A program made the translations under genes and the position numbers. From the NCBI GenBank assembly GCA_029204225.1, contig CM055095.1:53719944-53783943 (forward strand): 64,000 nt of DNA, read 5' to 3'. The notes beneath the pieces are model-generated. The model was not told the origin of the DNA and ran no database searches. It saw only the letters and a program-made list of their open reading frames with translations. Source of the DNA: Diphasiastrum complanatum. Its lineage: Eukaryota; Streptophyta; Lycopodiopsida; Lycopodiales; Lycopodiaceae. Shown in pieces: positions 53,147 to 64,000 of this stretch. How positions within the stretch are numbered: position 1 is the stretch's first letter; the number at the start of each line of letters is the position of its first letter.

Positions 53147-56099
53147 GTTTCATATTTTATGCTACGCTCTGCTTTGTCAAGTATTCATGTTTGGTAATAA
53201 TTGTAACGAAGGTTACTTCAAGGCACAATCACAAGCGAGTTTTGAAGTTTGTGACCAACTTATGATTCGAACAGTCCAATGATGCACAATTTAGTAATCC
53301 TATCTGAGCCATCATAGACATTGCCAATCTATGCTCCTTCCACACCCAACAGTGTGGATGGTTGTAGCGAGGGTGACGGCTTGTTAAATGTTGCTGCTCT
53401 ATTGAGGAGATGTGGTTGCTGAAGGGCTTTGAATTATAATCTCTTATTTGTGTGCCTCTCTTAAGTGTAACATTCTAATCTCTTTCCTTCTTGCATTGTA
53501 CAACTATGCATTCTTTTTTGGTTTGTTTCCTTGTTGCTTTTGCATTTTCCTACTGCAGTTATGTGTCCATTTGATTGGTTCCAACTTAATATTCGACTTT
53601 CTGACTTGCTTTTTAAGAGATAGCATAAGCAGTGATACATATTACATTGGTGACTCAAAGAGACAAGTTTTGACAATGTCGAGAGACATCCGTTGAGAAT
53701 TACAAGATCTTAAAATATTTTTCATAGGATGCTTCTCCAGTAAGTTTAGAATGACCAAGAGCAAGGACAATTGAGAAGGAATAATGAAAGCTCACTATTA
53801 TCATGGTGCAACTTTACACTTGTATAAAACTAAAGGTCTCAAGTCACGCTTAACATCTCTCTCATGAGCAACAAGAGCTCCTTGCTTTCATTAGGTTTGT
53901 TATTGTAGTATGAACATCAATGTAATCATTCATAAGATGCATTTCCTGTATGAAAGTCCCTAGGAGTTTAATTAGTTTGTTGGAAAATGTACAGGAGCAT
54001 ATTGTAATGATTGCATGTAATTGGAAGCAACTTCTCCTACTTTGCTCGATGGGCTCCATGCCTTTGCTTCCCGTGACATTCTTACTAGTCTATGCAAATG
54101 ATGACTTTCTTAGGAGTGGGCTTGGTTTGGATTGTGAAGAGATTAGTGGTGAAGGAAACAATAGATGAGGGTGCGTGGAGGTGAGAGTGAATAGGAAATG
54201 TGGTGGACAAGAGAATTGTCGATGATGGGTGGGAAATGGAAATGTGGGGATTTTGTGGATCTGTACATCATCATCACCATTATTATATATGTCTTGGACA
54301 TCCCCTACTTTTTAGAATGACAAGTTTCTTCTATTTGAAATCAGATACATCCTGGCTTTCAATTTGGCAAGAGCTGTGATATTTTTGAACAAGCTTTCCA
54401 TCTCTAGAATGTAATTTCATCTCTGTAAGAAGATACTCTTCTCTTTGAGTATGGTCTTGATGCCAAATATTTCAAGCTCCTTCGAAGAAACTTGCGTCTC
54501 CAAGTCTACCTGGTGGTGATGAATGAGGCTCCTTTGAGTAACAAGTTGCAATATCCACTCCTAGTTGCTCACTCTAGCTTTCCATTTTGTCCTTAAACAA
54601 AGTTTTAAGCTTTTTGACTTAATAAATAAGATATTTTATATCTTGTATTTGAATCAATCTCTATATAGGGGATATCAATAAAAAATGTAAAAAAGATTAG
54701 AGTTTTGATTGAAAGGATCTTGTTACGCAAGAGTTATGGGCTTAGAAACTTAATTATTTAAGTTCTACTGGAGTATTTTTTTTGTGTGGCAGATTGGTCA
54801 AACTCTCGACCTCAAGTAGAGTATAGGTTGTCCTTAACAACTCGTCGCTTTTGGAACAACAATTTGCTAGAGTTGAAGGTCCTTATTAGGGATAAAGATT
54901 TCAAGTTGATGTAGGGTAATAGGGCTTAAAGTTCATGACAAAAGGATGTAAGATTATGCAATGTGCAAAATTTTAATTTTTTGTAACGTTTGCATTATGG
55001 CAAGAGCATATAATAGTTGAAGAAGGCAACTTATGTCCATAAGTTTGCACTTTGACCACGAAGAAGAAAAGTGTGTTTTTACAAACTCGAGGACCAGTAT
55101 TTCAATTTGTATAATGAACTTCTTTCGAATCGACTTAGATATCTACAATAAGAAGATAGTTGATATTCATCCAAGCAACCAATTTGTTAGTGTTGATTTT
55201 TTTCAGTCTTTACGAGTGCATTTTTTTCACGAGCTATGACTTTTAATTAGGTTTTAAGCAAGTTGGAGTGATGAAATGTAGATTCTTTTTATATAACTAT
55301 GACGAAGTAGGGATTCCATTTTATTGGCTTTGCTCTTCATTGTTGGCCTTTATCAAAAGTGAGTTTTGATGGGGCAAGGGAGATAAAAGAACGTGACCGG
55401 AGAAGAGAGTAGAAATATTGCGGAACAGCTCTCCTGTTTCAATCAGTTGCTAAATGCAAAAACAGTCTAATAGGTAGCTTATGCTAAATATAGTCATAGC
55501 TTTAAGTGTTCTAATTGCCCAACAGGATCTTAGAAATTCATACTCTAAAACAAGAGTACAGTCCACCGAAGAGATTAGAGATGACTTGTGTGTGGTACTC
55601 TTGAAATCAGATTCAATGTGACGTATAGTTCTGGAATAAATGGAAGAGTAGTATAATATCGCGAGTTCCACAGGCATCAAAGACAACTATTGTCTGATCA
55701 AAAATTGAGGAGTCGTAGACGTCCGTGTTCTGATCAGAGTGAGTAAACAAGCTCGATCAAACAGCAGTGAAAGTGCATTCAATCACAACAAGGATTCATC
55801 TACGTTGTACACAAATAGAAGCAAGCTGCTGGTATATTACACTAAAGCACACTACAAATAGTAATTATAGCCAAAATTTGATAGCGTAATTGGGAGGCTC
55901 AAATAATGCGTCTCATAGACGGAGCAACCAATAATCTGTGCTTAGATGATCTATTTATAGATTTTATCCGTGTATTAATTACATTGAATGCTTGTCACCT
56001 AATTAGGAAAGCCGTTGTGCTTGGAAGTATATGGCTTTTGTGACAACTATACACAGTATATACGGTCAACAATTCAGCATTGTCGACGCGGACGAGGAC
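53147..56099. other. No gene recognised
   Basis: AT-rich intergenic DNA. Short ORFs (for example 53448-53696, 55033-55239) lack coding character. No repeat boundary was fixed. Confidence 0.4.
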
Positions 56100-56144
56100 G
56101 TCGTTGGAACGTTCTTCGTTTATTGTAGACGACCTTCGGAAATT

Positions 56145-56345
56145 TTCTCTCTTCGCATTTTTCGCAAAACCTCGAAGGTGTCTTCCAAAAGACGATGATG
56201 TTTTTAAAACAGTTTAACGCATGAAAAATAGATGACCTTCGGGAATTTTTTCTCTTCGCATTTTTAGCAAAAAGCCGAAGGTTTGTTAAAAACAGTTAAA
56301 CTTTTGAATTATGCAAGTTTTCGCATTTCGGAGAAATGCGAAAAA
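56145..56345. repeat. Hairpin-forming duplication with CCTTCGG/CCGAAGG arms
   Basis: GA(C/T)GACCTTCGG.AATTTT is followed by TCTCTTCGCATTTTT and GCAAAA.CCGAAGGT; this occurs at about 56147 and again at about 56231. The second copy has perfect CCTTCGG/CCGAAGG arms. Confidence 0.6.
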
Positions 56346-59100
56346 GCCAAAGTTGTTGAAAACATAGTGTGTTTCTACAGACTGTTGGAAAAGTAATGTA
56401 TTTCTGCAGACTTGTTCTAAATGCAAGTTTTGTGGAAGTCTTTGAAGATGGCCAGGTCTTCAATGACTTCAAGTTATTAAACTTAACATTTGAACTTTGA
56501 AATTATGACAGGATTGGTTACCCTTTGCTAGAGATCAGCCGGAAGCCCGTTGTAGACGTTCTTCAAATAAATTAGTTGTCTAAGTTTGTGATTCCTGCAG
56601 GTATCAGATGAGCAAACGTAGAACCAAAATTGGCTTCACCTGACCCTAGATCAATGATCAATAAACATGCAGGAAGAATCATGAAATAGAAATTAGTCAT
56701 TCACCAAGGAGGCAAACTATGGGCTTAATTTCCAACAAGTTTATCATTAGAGAAGTGATAATAATTTAGTACATTGGTCTATGTTCAAGCGTATGAAAGC
56801 TAATGTGGAGTATGCTTGTGATTGTGATTGACATCTCTTGGGCACTGATGAACTGAGAAGAAATGTCATAGAATTTGTTCACACATTGTGTGATGAAGTT
56901 AGTGGTCTCAAATTTTTTAATTGGTCTTTTAAGGTTGATTATTGAATGTCTCTTTTGTTATGTTGTGTACTATCTTGGACCAAGAAGTTGTACATGTTTC
57001 TTTATGTATTAGTGAACATATGATTCTTAATTGATGTCTTTGTCCAATTAGTTATTAGTGTGCATTTTACCCATTAGCTTTGCTATTAGAAATGGGAAGT
57101 GAAAAATGCAAAAATAAAAATAATACTTTTATATGAGGAACTAAAATCTTTATTTGACTAGCATTGCTCTTTAGTGCTAGCCTTCATCATGATGGAGTCT
57201 ACCTTTGAAACCTCAAATGTTTGTGCATGTGGTTTAAACTTGCTCTTTGGCATAACTAAAGTTAGTAGGGATGTTGTAGCATTTAATCCATGATATAATT
57301 GATGGCGACATATTTTTTTGTTGTGTTGGTGGACATGCATTTCTTATTCAAGACCATCCAAGTCGTGGCCTATTTTTTTTGTGCTAAAATTTCCTGATTT
57401 TAGTGGTACATGTTGTCCACTTGTTATGCTATTCAATTAGGTCTTGAGCACGTTTAAGTAATGAAACAAAAGATTTTCTTATTTTATCCATGATGAGATT
57501 GCCACTTCATTTGATTGGTTTTGCACTTTTGTGTTGATCTTAATCATGATTGTGTTTTTGCTTCTTCATTCCATTTTTAGTGGTCGTGTTGCCCACTTGT
57601 TATGCTAATCAATTATTTGGCATGAAGCTGAAGTGATCAGAATTTCCAACATTGAGAAACTAGATAGAGCCCTCTTAGAGAACCTTTCCAAGCAAGTTCG
57701 TGACTCTCTCAGCTTGTTCTTAGGTGAGAGGTTTTGCAATACAAATAAAAAATAGCTCTTGGAGAGCACGAGTTGGAAACCAACCATCTGACTTGCTGCT
57801 TTCAATGTCTATGGTCGTAGGTTTCAACTGTTTACTATTACTATTGCTGCATCATGATCTAATGTTGCAAGCTTTCACTGAAGTTTGCTCCCTCTTGCTC
57901 TCCTGGGTAGCAGGTCATAGATTTTGTGCGACAGGTTATTGCATGACAAGGCCTGTTGTAGCAACTTGTAAACATCCACCCCCTCATTGTTTTCCATGCT
58001 AATCTCAATAACGAGTGAGGGGGCGACATGGAAAGAGATCCTTTACATGGCCTTTTGGCTTTTGTTGGCAAGTGTTTTGAGTGAGAAGAAACTCTGACCA
58101 CTCTTACTATTTGATCTTGAGCAATTTGCATCCCATGCATGGGAAATTTGCCATAGGCAATTGCATAATCAACCCACTTGAGACCATTTAGTTATGTCGT
58201 AAGTTGAGGGTCCTCAACGTCTCTTCACACACCCATTTCAATTCAATTGTAGTCATAGACTTCCCATTTGCCTAATTGTACCTCAAGATCTCCCACTAAG
58301 TATTTCATGAACAAAAGCCCAACTTGGGTCTTTTGGGGTCTCATTACTTTTTGATAGTGTATAAGTATCTAGTTGCACTTTTGAGGGTGGGATCCGTTAT
58401 ATAGTCTACATAACAATCCCATAATTATTGTACCTTTGGATGTTGTTGGTGTCAGTCTCTTTTTGCTTCTTTTCAACGTAGTGGGTGCTGTGTTTCCAAT
58501 GTTGCCTTGAATAATGTGATTCTGTAAGTTTGCCCTTTTGAATTTGGAGCTGAAGCATATTGCACTAATGAATCGTCTTGTGTGACTAGAGGCATGTATT
58601 AGGCTAAGTCGCAGACCATTATATTGAGCTACTTTTTTGTGGCCATGAAGCTCCATAACTAGCTTAAGTGGAAACCTGGTGGGACTGCTTCAGATTGCAG
58701 TGTTAGGGAAAGTGGTTTCCATTGTCATTTGAACTTTGAGTGTAGATGTCCTCCTCTCCTACTTGATAATCTTCATCCAATTCCTTTTTTTTTAGGTTCT
58801 TTAGAAGCAGTCTTTAATGAAGGTCATGGTTGCTTGAATGGTCTTTGATGTGTTGTGAGTCATGTTGCCTATTGTAAAATGAAATTTCTAAGTTTTTGTG
58901 ATGATAATGATAACTAAACATTTTAGCAAGGGTAAGAGTGCTTAATATCATTGCAACAAAGTAGGGCATGTTTGTGTTGTTAGGGCAATGTTTGTTAGAA
59001 GCTCTATCTTGTCAATGTAAAATACACTCACTCAATGTAAATTTTCTAATTCTAGTTGGAATAGTAGCTTTTTTGACTTTGTCATACAACTACACATATG
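56346..59100. other. No gene recognised
   Basis: AT-rich DNA with short unremarkable ORFs. Phrases about TTGTTATG(T/C)T and AGTTGGAAC recur, but no unit is clear. Confidence 0.4.
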
Positions 59101-59102
59101 GA

Positions 59103-59476
59103 TGGGAATTTTGCCATGCGACGTTGTCACGCGAACTCAGTACTTCACCAAAAATTTGACATTTTTATTTTGCATGGCTGTGTCACGCGTGGCACATCCA
59201 CACCAACTTTTTTTTCTAGGGACCTTGCCAGTCAAAGATAAGTTGGAGGTGGGGCAAGAAAGCCATTTTTGAATTTTCGCCTGCCATGCAATTTTCTTTT
59301 AGATTAAAAGTTAAAAAATGAGTGCCAAAATCTTTTTACATGGTAGAGCCACACGTGGCATTGCCACAGACCTTTGTTATTTACCACATTTCCTATGGCA
59401 AGTATCTCTGGACATTTGCCATGCATGTCAAAAGTTAGAAGTTTTTTTTTTAAATTGCCACGCCTGGCAAATTTTA
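59103..59476. mobile_element. Degenerate foldback element
   Basis: Ends GGGAATTTTGCCATGCG and CGCCTGGCAAATTTTAC are imperfect inverted repeats. The interior has many TGCCA/TGGCA pairs, for example GTCACGCGTGGCAC and GCCACACGTGGC. No clear target duplication. Confidence 0.45.
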
Positions 59477-60014
59477 CTAATTTTAAGAATTGTATTATTT
59501 TTTTTTTTCAAATCTATAGTGAACAATACGTTGATAAACAAACAACTCTATGATTAATTTAAAAGTAAATGAGGTTTTTTTTTAAAAAATTGTGGATAAG
59601 TGTGGACTAATAATAAAATGATCGTTATGTGAAATTATTTTTTTCTTCATATTATTAACCCCATGAGATTGCAACATATTAAACTTGGGTGGGCAAGCCC
59701 AACTCAAGCATGATAGATCAACTCACAATGTGTGAGAAGATTATGTCAAATTATGATGCATTTGAATAAAATTTGAAATATATTGATACTCAAATAAGTA
59801 ATATTAACTATCATGTTGTACGGTTTTGTGAGGAACCGAGGAGAGTGTTTCTATTTCTGGCTGTCCGCCGACTTTTGTGAGATAATCAATCGACGATGAC
59901 TGCTCATGCTTCTTCGACTAATTGAAATTATTTTCGGTCAAATATAATCTGCTATCTTATGCATTTATAGACATCATGATATGTGTCTATGCACTGATAC
60001 CAAAAAAATGAATA

Positions 60015-60089
<75 letters not shown>
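60015..60089. repeat. (AT)n microsatellite, about 75 bp
   Basis: Uninterrupted TA/AT dinucleotide run. Confidence 0.95.
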
Positions 60090-60092
<3 letters not shown>

Positions 60093-60399
60093 GTTTCAAA
60101 AAAATCAAAATATGTTATTTTTTCTAATATTAAGAATGCAAGGTTGTATATGTTTGTGTGTTTGCAAAGATGAATGAATAATCGAATGTGGCAAAATGCA
60201 TTCTTGTCTAGATGTTACCACAAAGAAAATGCTTCCTCATTAGAATATATAAATAATCAAAGCCTTACATTTTCTAATTGTTCTCTTAATTAGTTCAAAC
60301 ATCTATTGATAAATTTTTCCAATTCTGAGTGATTGTGAGATGTGTTTGAAATGAAACTTAAGAAATGAAATATTGTATCTATATATATTAAAACTTTAC

Positions 60400-60610
60400 T
60401 GTTCACGGGCAGCGCTCACGTGGGACAGTCAACGTGAGAGCTTTTTTTTAAAAATTATTTTCCCTTCCCCTCCCCCTCTTCTCTCTGGCCGCCTGCCCAA
60501 GTGGGTGGGCAAACGTATTGTGGGAAGGGAGGCTTCTGCGCCCTCCCTAAACAAAATATTTTCAAAAACGTTTGCCCGCCCAAATGGGCGGGCAAATTGC
60601 ACTAGTAAAG
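60400..60610. mobile_element. Foldback-like GC-rich segment
   Basis: GTGGGTGGGCAAACGT and ACGTTTGCCCGCCC are inverted copies, followed by a local CCCGCCCAAATGGGCGGG palindrome. An ACGTGGGACAGTCAACGT segment lies at the left. Boundaries are not defined. Confidence 0.4.
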
Positions 60611-62559
60611 ATGTAGATTTTTTGAAAACAATATATATTGGCCACAAATGTATTGTTTTATAACAAAATTAATTCTGACATATAAATGGTTTATTCATCA
60701 TCACAAGATTCAAATTCATCAGCCAATACATCTTGCAATTTATCTATGCTTAGATGATATTCATTATCACTATAGAAATTGGACCCTCTCTCAATATTGT
60801 CCTTATGCAGAGAGTCACTATTGTTCTCTTCATCATTTGGGTCAAAATCATTTGATTCATTTATTAAGCTTTCAAGATTTATAAAATTTGAAGATATATG
60901 TACATTTTCATTAGATATATTTGTGTTGTCCAAATTTAGATCCTCCATTTGTTCTCAACATATGCATTTTCAAATACATGTCTTGCATGTGGCTTAACTT
61001 GAACAACATATCATCGATTGTTGTTTAGTCAATCTAGTTGAAAAAATACTTGCACATTAAACAAAGTTAAGATTAGAGATATGTTATCATAAAATTTCAA
61101 TTCATAATAAATAGATGTAGTGAAAAAGTGTAGATGCTTAATATAATATTGGTTATGATCGAAAAAAAAAAGAAAAAAAAATGTGAAACTCATGCGCACC
61201 TGTTCACAATGGCAGGGCAACACCAATGTGTCTGAAAAGTCCATGCTTAGTGATTGATAGCAAAAAATCTACCACGTTCCTTTTTATGATTGCATTTGAT
61301 CCTCTATAGTTGATTTTGAATCATTGCATGTCAAACAAAAAATATTTACCCATTTCATCAAAACACATCTTATATATGGCTTGTATGGTTTCTACATACT
61401 CAAGCTTTCTAGAAATTGGCTCGAGCACTACTTCGACTTTCTTGATGAAAAGATGACATCACACCACAATCATAAGTTCGTCGCTTCATATCAGTTCGTT
61501 CGATGCGATGATGATGACCTTATGCCCACATTGCACTATACTTTTGATCCAGTCACATTTTGATTATAATTTAAACAATAATCAATCCTCATACAAATAA
61601 ATATTGTTTACTTTAAAAAATAGAGTTCTAGACAAACATTTCAATCACATCCTCTTGCAAATTTCCATTAGAACATTGATATGCTTAAATGTTTGATGTT
61701 CAGACAAAACTATAAGAGAACAAAAATATAACAATTGATCAAAAAGCATTCTGACATAATACTAAATGCAATAAAACCATAGGATTTTATTCAAGCATGT
61801 AAAAATCAGATGAATTACGAGCACAAGACTATAGCAGATGCAACCACGTACTCGAAACAATTTTGAAAAATAATCGTCTCTGTCTGATCCACTTCCGCTA
61901 ATAAGTAGTGAAATGCTGCTAACAATACTCTATCATAAATTGAGTTCTTGAATCAATTGACTTGATTGATTCTATGTTTTTTTTATATCATTAGCTTAAG
62001 AAATGATCAGCTATTTATACTAGTCAGGAATGTCGCATGGGCTTATCCAACTGACAGTTTACGACAGTCGTTTTTCCCAAGTTGTAATTGGTACTTAGCC
62101 ATATTGAGCTATAGATCGCAATTGGCATTGAGCCAGATTAGTTACAAGACAATTACTTGCCAACAATGGTTAGAGCAAGTCATTAGTAACATGTTCTGTT
62201 AACTATCGACAAAATATTTGTCGACCCTTTGATAGTTGTTCGATAGATATTTGTCGTTGTCATGTTTGTGAGTATTTATAAGCAATCGTAAGAGCGAAAG
62301 CCCACGATCATGTGTAAAGACTCGTAAACGATCAAACAAAAGCTCATGAGCAAATGTAAGAACCCACAAGTAGACCTAAAAAGCTCATAAGAGGCCGTAA
62401 GCGATCGTAAATTTGCTTTGCGATTCTCTTGTATTTTTGCAGTCTTTGCAATGATGAAAGTAAATCTATAACAACTGGATAAATAAATGGATGTAAATTA
62501 ACAATTAGATTAGAATAATAAGAATAATAATCTAACAACTCCGACCGAACAAGTGGGGT
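60611..62559. other. No gene recognised
   Basis: Contains an acidic 85-residue minus-strand ORF (60691-60948, Asp/Glu/Asn-rich) and a His/Asp-rich plus ORF (61324-61563, CDDDD). Neither matches a family I know. The acidic ORF might be a transposon N-terminal piece. Confidence 0.35.
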
Positions 62560-63545
62560 GGTAGCCTCTTATTGCTTATCTTTCCTCAAAGGACATGCTA
62601 GATACAGGTCCCTGTATCCACAATTCTGGCAAAATGGTATGAAATTGCCTTACAACTTGTTAGGGCCTCAGCTATTATTGATTCTCTCCACATCCATAAT
62701 ATAGCAGCTCTAAATCTAGTACCACAAAACTATTGGCAACGATTGTTATCAACTCTCCATTCACTCCATCAATAAAATGCATAGGAATATTTTTTGATTC
62801 TTCGTCTTCTGAGTTGTAGGGTTCTTTAGTTATTTTCACCATATTCATCTATTGAGTCGTTGATTGTTGGTTTTGTACTACTTGCCCTTGGTTATAGCAT
62901 GAATGGGGGGTAAGGCCAGTCTCGATAGTGGTTATAAACTACGACACTTGGTTGATGAGCCAAAGGAGCAGTATTTGGAGTTGGGTGTGCAACTTGGTTT
63001 CTAAGATTATATTGACAATCATTGTGTCGTGACTGGTCATATGGCGAATGCGGTATTATTGTGTAGATCGTTCTAATATTTGCCTCAACTATGGGCATTT
63101 GTTTTCCATGTAATTACTTGCACAATGAGGACACCATGTAGATTCTTGTCTTGCGTACTCTTGGGTGGCGGATTCGGGTACGAGCCATCCAACTTTTGGT
63201 CGACGACTATGGAAAGGTCAGAAGAGAGATTTCTAAAGTGCTCATTGCACTACATTTGCAATTTTTCTATGGATGACATTATCGTGCTAGTACTATTGGC
63301 TGTAGAAGTGAAGCATCATCATGAGATTTATCTTTACATTTAGCTCGTTGTTCTTTTCTACGTTTTGAGGGTTTAGGGTTGTCTGAGTCAGAATTCGTGC
63401 TTTCGCTATCGTCTACCCTCTTGATGGCTTCAACACCTGTGGTTTGGAATGAGACATACTTGTCTCGTCTTTTCATCAATTGTCTAATTTTCCTAGGTAA
63501 TACCTGCCATGAACCAAGTGATGATGCTATGGTCTGGAACACTCT
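62560..63545 (-). pseudogene. Decayed Ty3/gypsy Gag fragment
   Basis: At 62575-62645 the minus strand reads FIPFCQNCGYRDLYLACPLR, clearly like YMPFCRECGYGHCYKNCPLR of the gypsy Gag at 35.5 kb, but with the zinc-binding His replaced. Open pieces at 62892-63098 (Pro/Asn/Gln-rich) and 63279-63542 (basic, SKRRKEQR) would be upstream Gag parts. The evidence rests mainly on the knuckle. Confidence 0.5.
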
Positions 63546-63612
63546 CGAGATTGCAACCGCTTCATAATCTCTTTATCCGTTCAATGTAGTCACATAGGGA
63601 TTCGCGCGTTGC

Positions 63613-63616
<4 letters not shown>

Positions 63617-63694
<78 letters not shown>
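63617..63694. repeat. (GA)n microsatellite, about 78 bp
   Basis: GA dinucleotides with one GGAA interruption near 63648. Confidence 0.95.
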
Positions 63695-63697
<3 letters not shown>

Positions 63698-63960
63698 AGA
63701 TTCTATTGTTTTGATTAGTCCACGTGTCCTTTAGGATTGACCAACATAGGTCAACCAAAATTTGCTTGATTGGCAAGTGCATTTCACTTTATCCTATTAC
63801 TATATGTTTTGTTTTGATTAAAAGTTGCTGTATGTCGTGTTCTTTAGACATCTTGCAAATGTGTGTAGATACAACTTTCAAAATGAAAAAGCATGTTAAA
63901 CTTAGGATTTATGTAAAAATTAGGTTTTGGGGAGTTAGAATAACGATAAAGTATAGTGAT

Positions 63961-64000
63961 ATAATATATATATATATATATATATATTATATAATATATA
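63961..64000. repeat. TA-rich microsatellite at window end
   Basis: ATAATATATATATA... run reaching the window edge. Confidence 0.85.

Noticed and set aside
1-64000. tRNA or rRNA genes
   Set aside because: I found no cloverleaf with A and B boxes and no rRNA-like segment. The tRNA-related words found are retrotransposon PBS sites.

Overview
This is nuclear DNA of a land plant. It is AT-rich and dense in Ty1/copia and Ty3/gypsy LTR retrotransposons primed by plant-type tRNA sites. It also holds TRIM- and MITE-like elements, GT-AG introns and long (GA)n and (AT)n microsatellites. Species cannot be fixed from the sequence. The only intact host gene is an intronless plant GPR107-type seven-transmembrane gene. 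A large, repeat-rich genome such as that of a fern or other non-seed plant is possible but is a guess.

Layout. 1-14 kb: nested copia elements. A gag-protease-integrase fragment (Copia-1) is split by a 5.6-kb pol-less element, NA-1 (1315-6901, minus). A second copia (Copia-2, plus) follows. It is split by an almost pristine 5386-bp minus-strand element (8162-13547) whose 647-bp LTRs differ at one base I could find, with a perfect TCTAT target duplication. Its only long ORF is a >1000-residue Gag-plus-unknown protein with no protease, integrase or RT. 14-23 kb: further copia fragments, the 5' end of an NA-1 relative, a tandem TRIM array (19551-20480) and a 5'-truncated copia. 23-25.6 kb: C-terminal half of a PIF1/Helitron-type helicase followed, across intron-like gaps, by a GIY-YIG nuclease exon. 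28.2-29.6 kb: the intact 7TM gene, with the region around its ATG repeated about four times upstream. 31.4-38 kb: a rearranged Ty3/gypsy element with an extra RNase H, an inverted RT block and a 21-base poly(C). 38.9-45.8 kb: a copia deletion derivative, a gypsy gag fragment and a copia with a nearly readable pol. 45.8-64 kb: mostly non-coding, with tandem repeats, foldback/MITE-like elements, microsatellites and a decayed gypsy gag.

How the parts relate. The two pol-less elements share PBS and PPT organisation, repeated leader units of about 170-185 bp, a Gag zinc knuckle, and an unrecognised C-terminal module present once in one and twice in the other. They look like one lineage of Gag-bearing non-autonomous elements (TR-GAG-like), presumably mobilised by the related copia elements nearby. 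Several LTRs and leaders also carry TTTCACACGTGTGAAA or close variants, a palindrome whose arms match the LTR tips TGTGAAA and TTTCACA. Coordinates of decayed elements are approximate.
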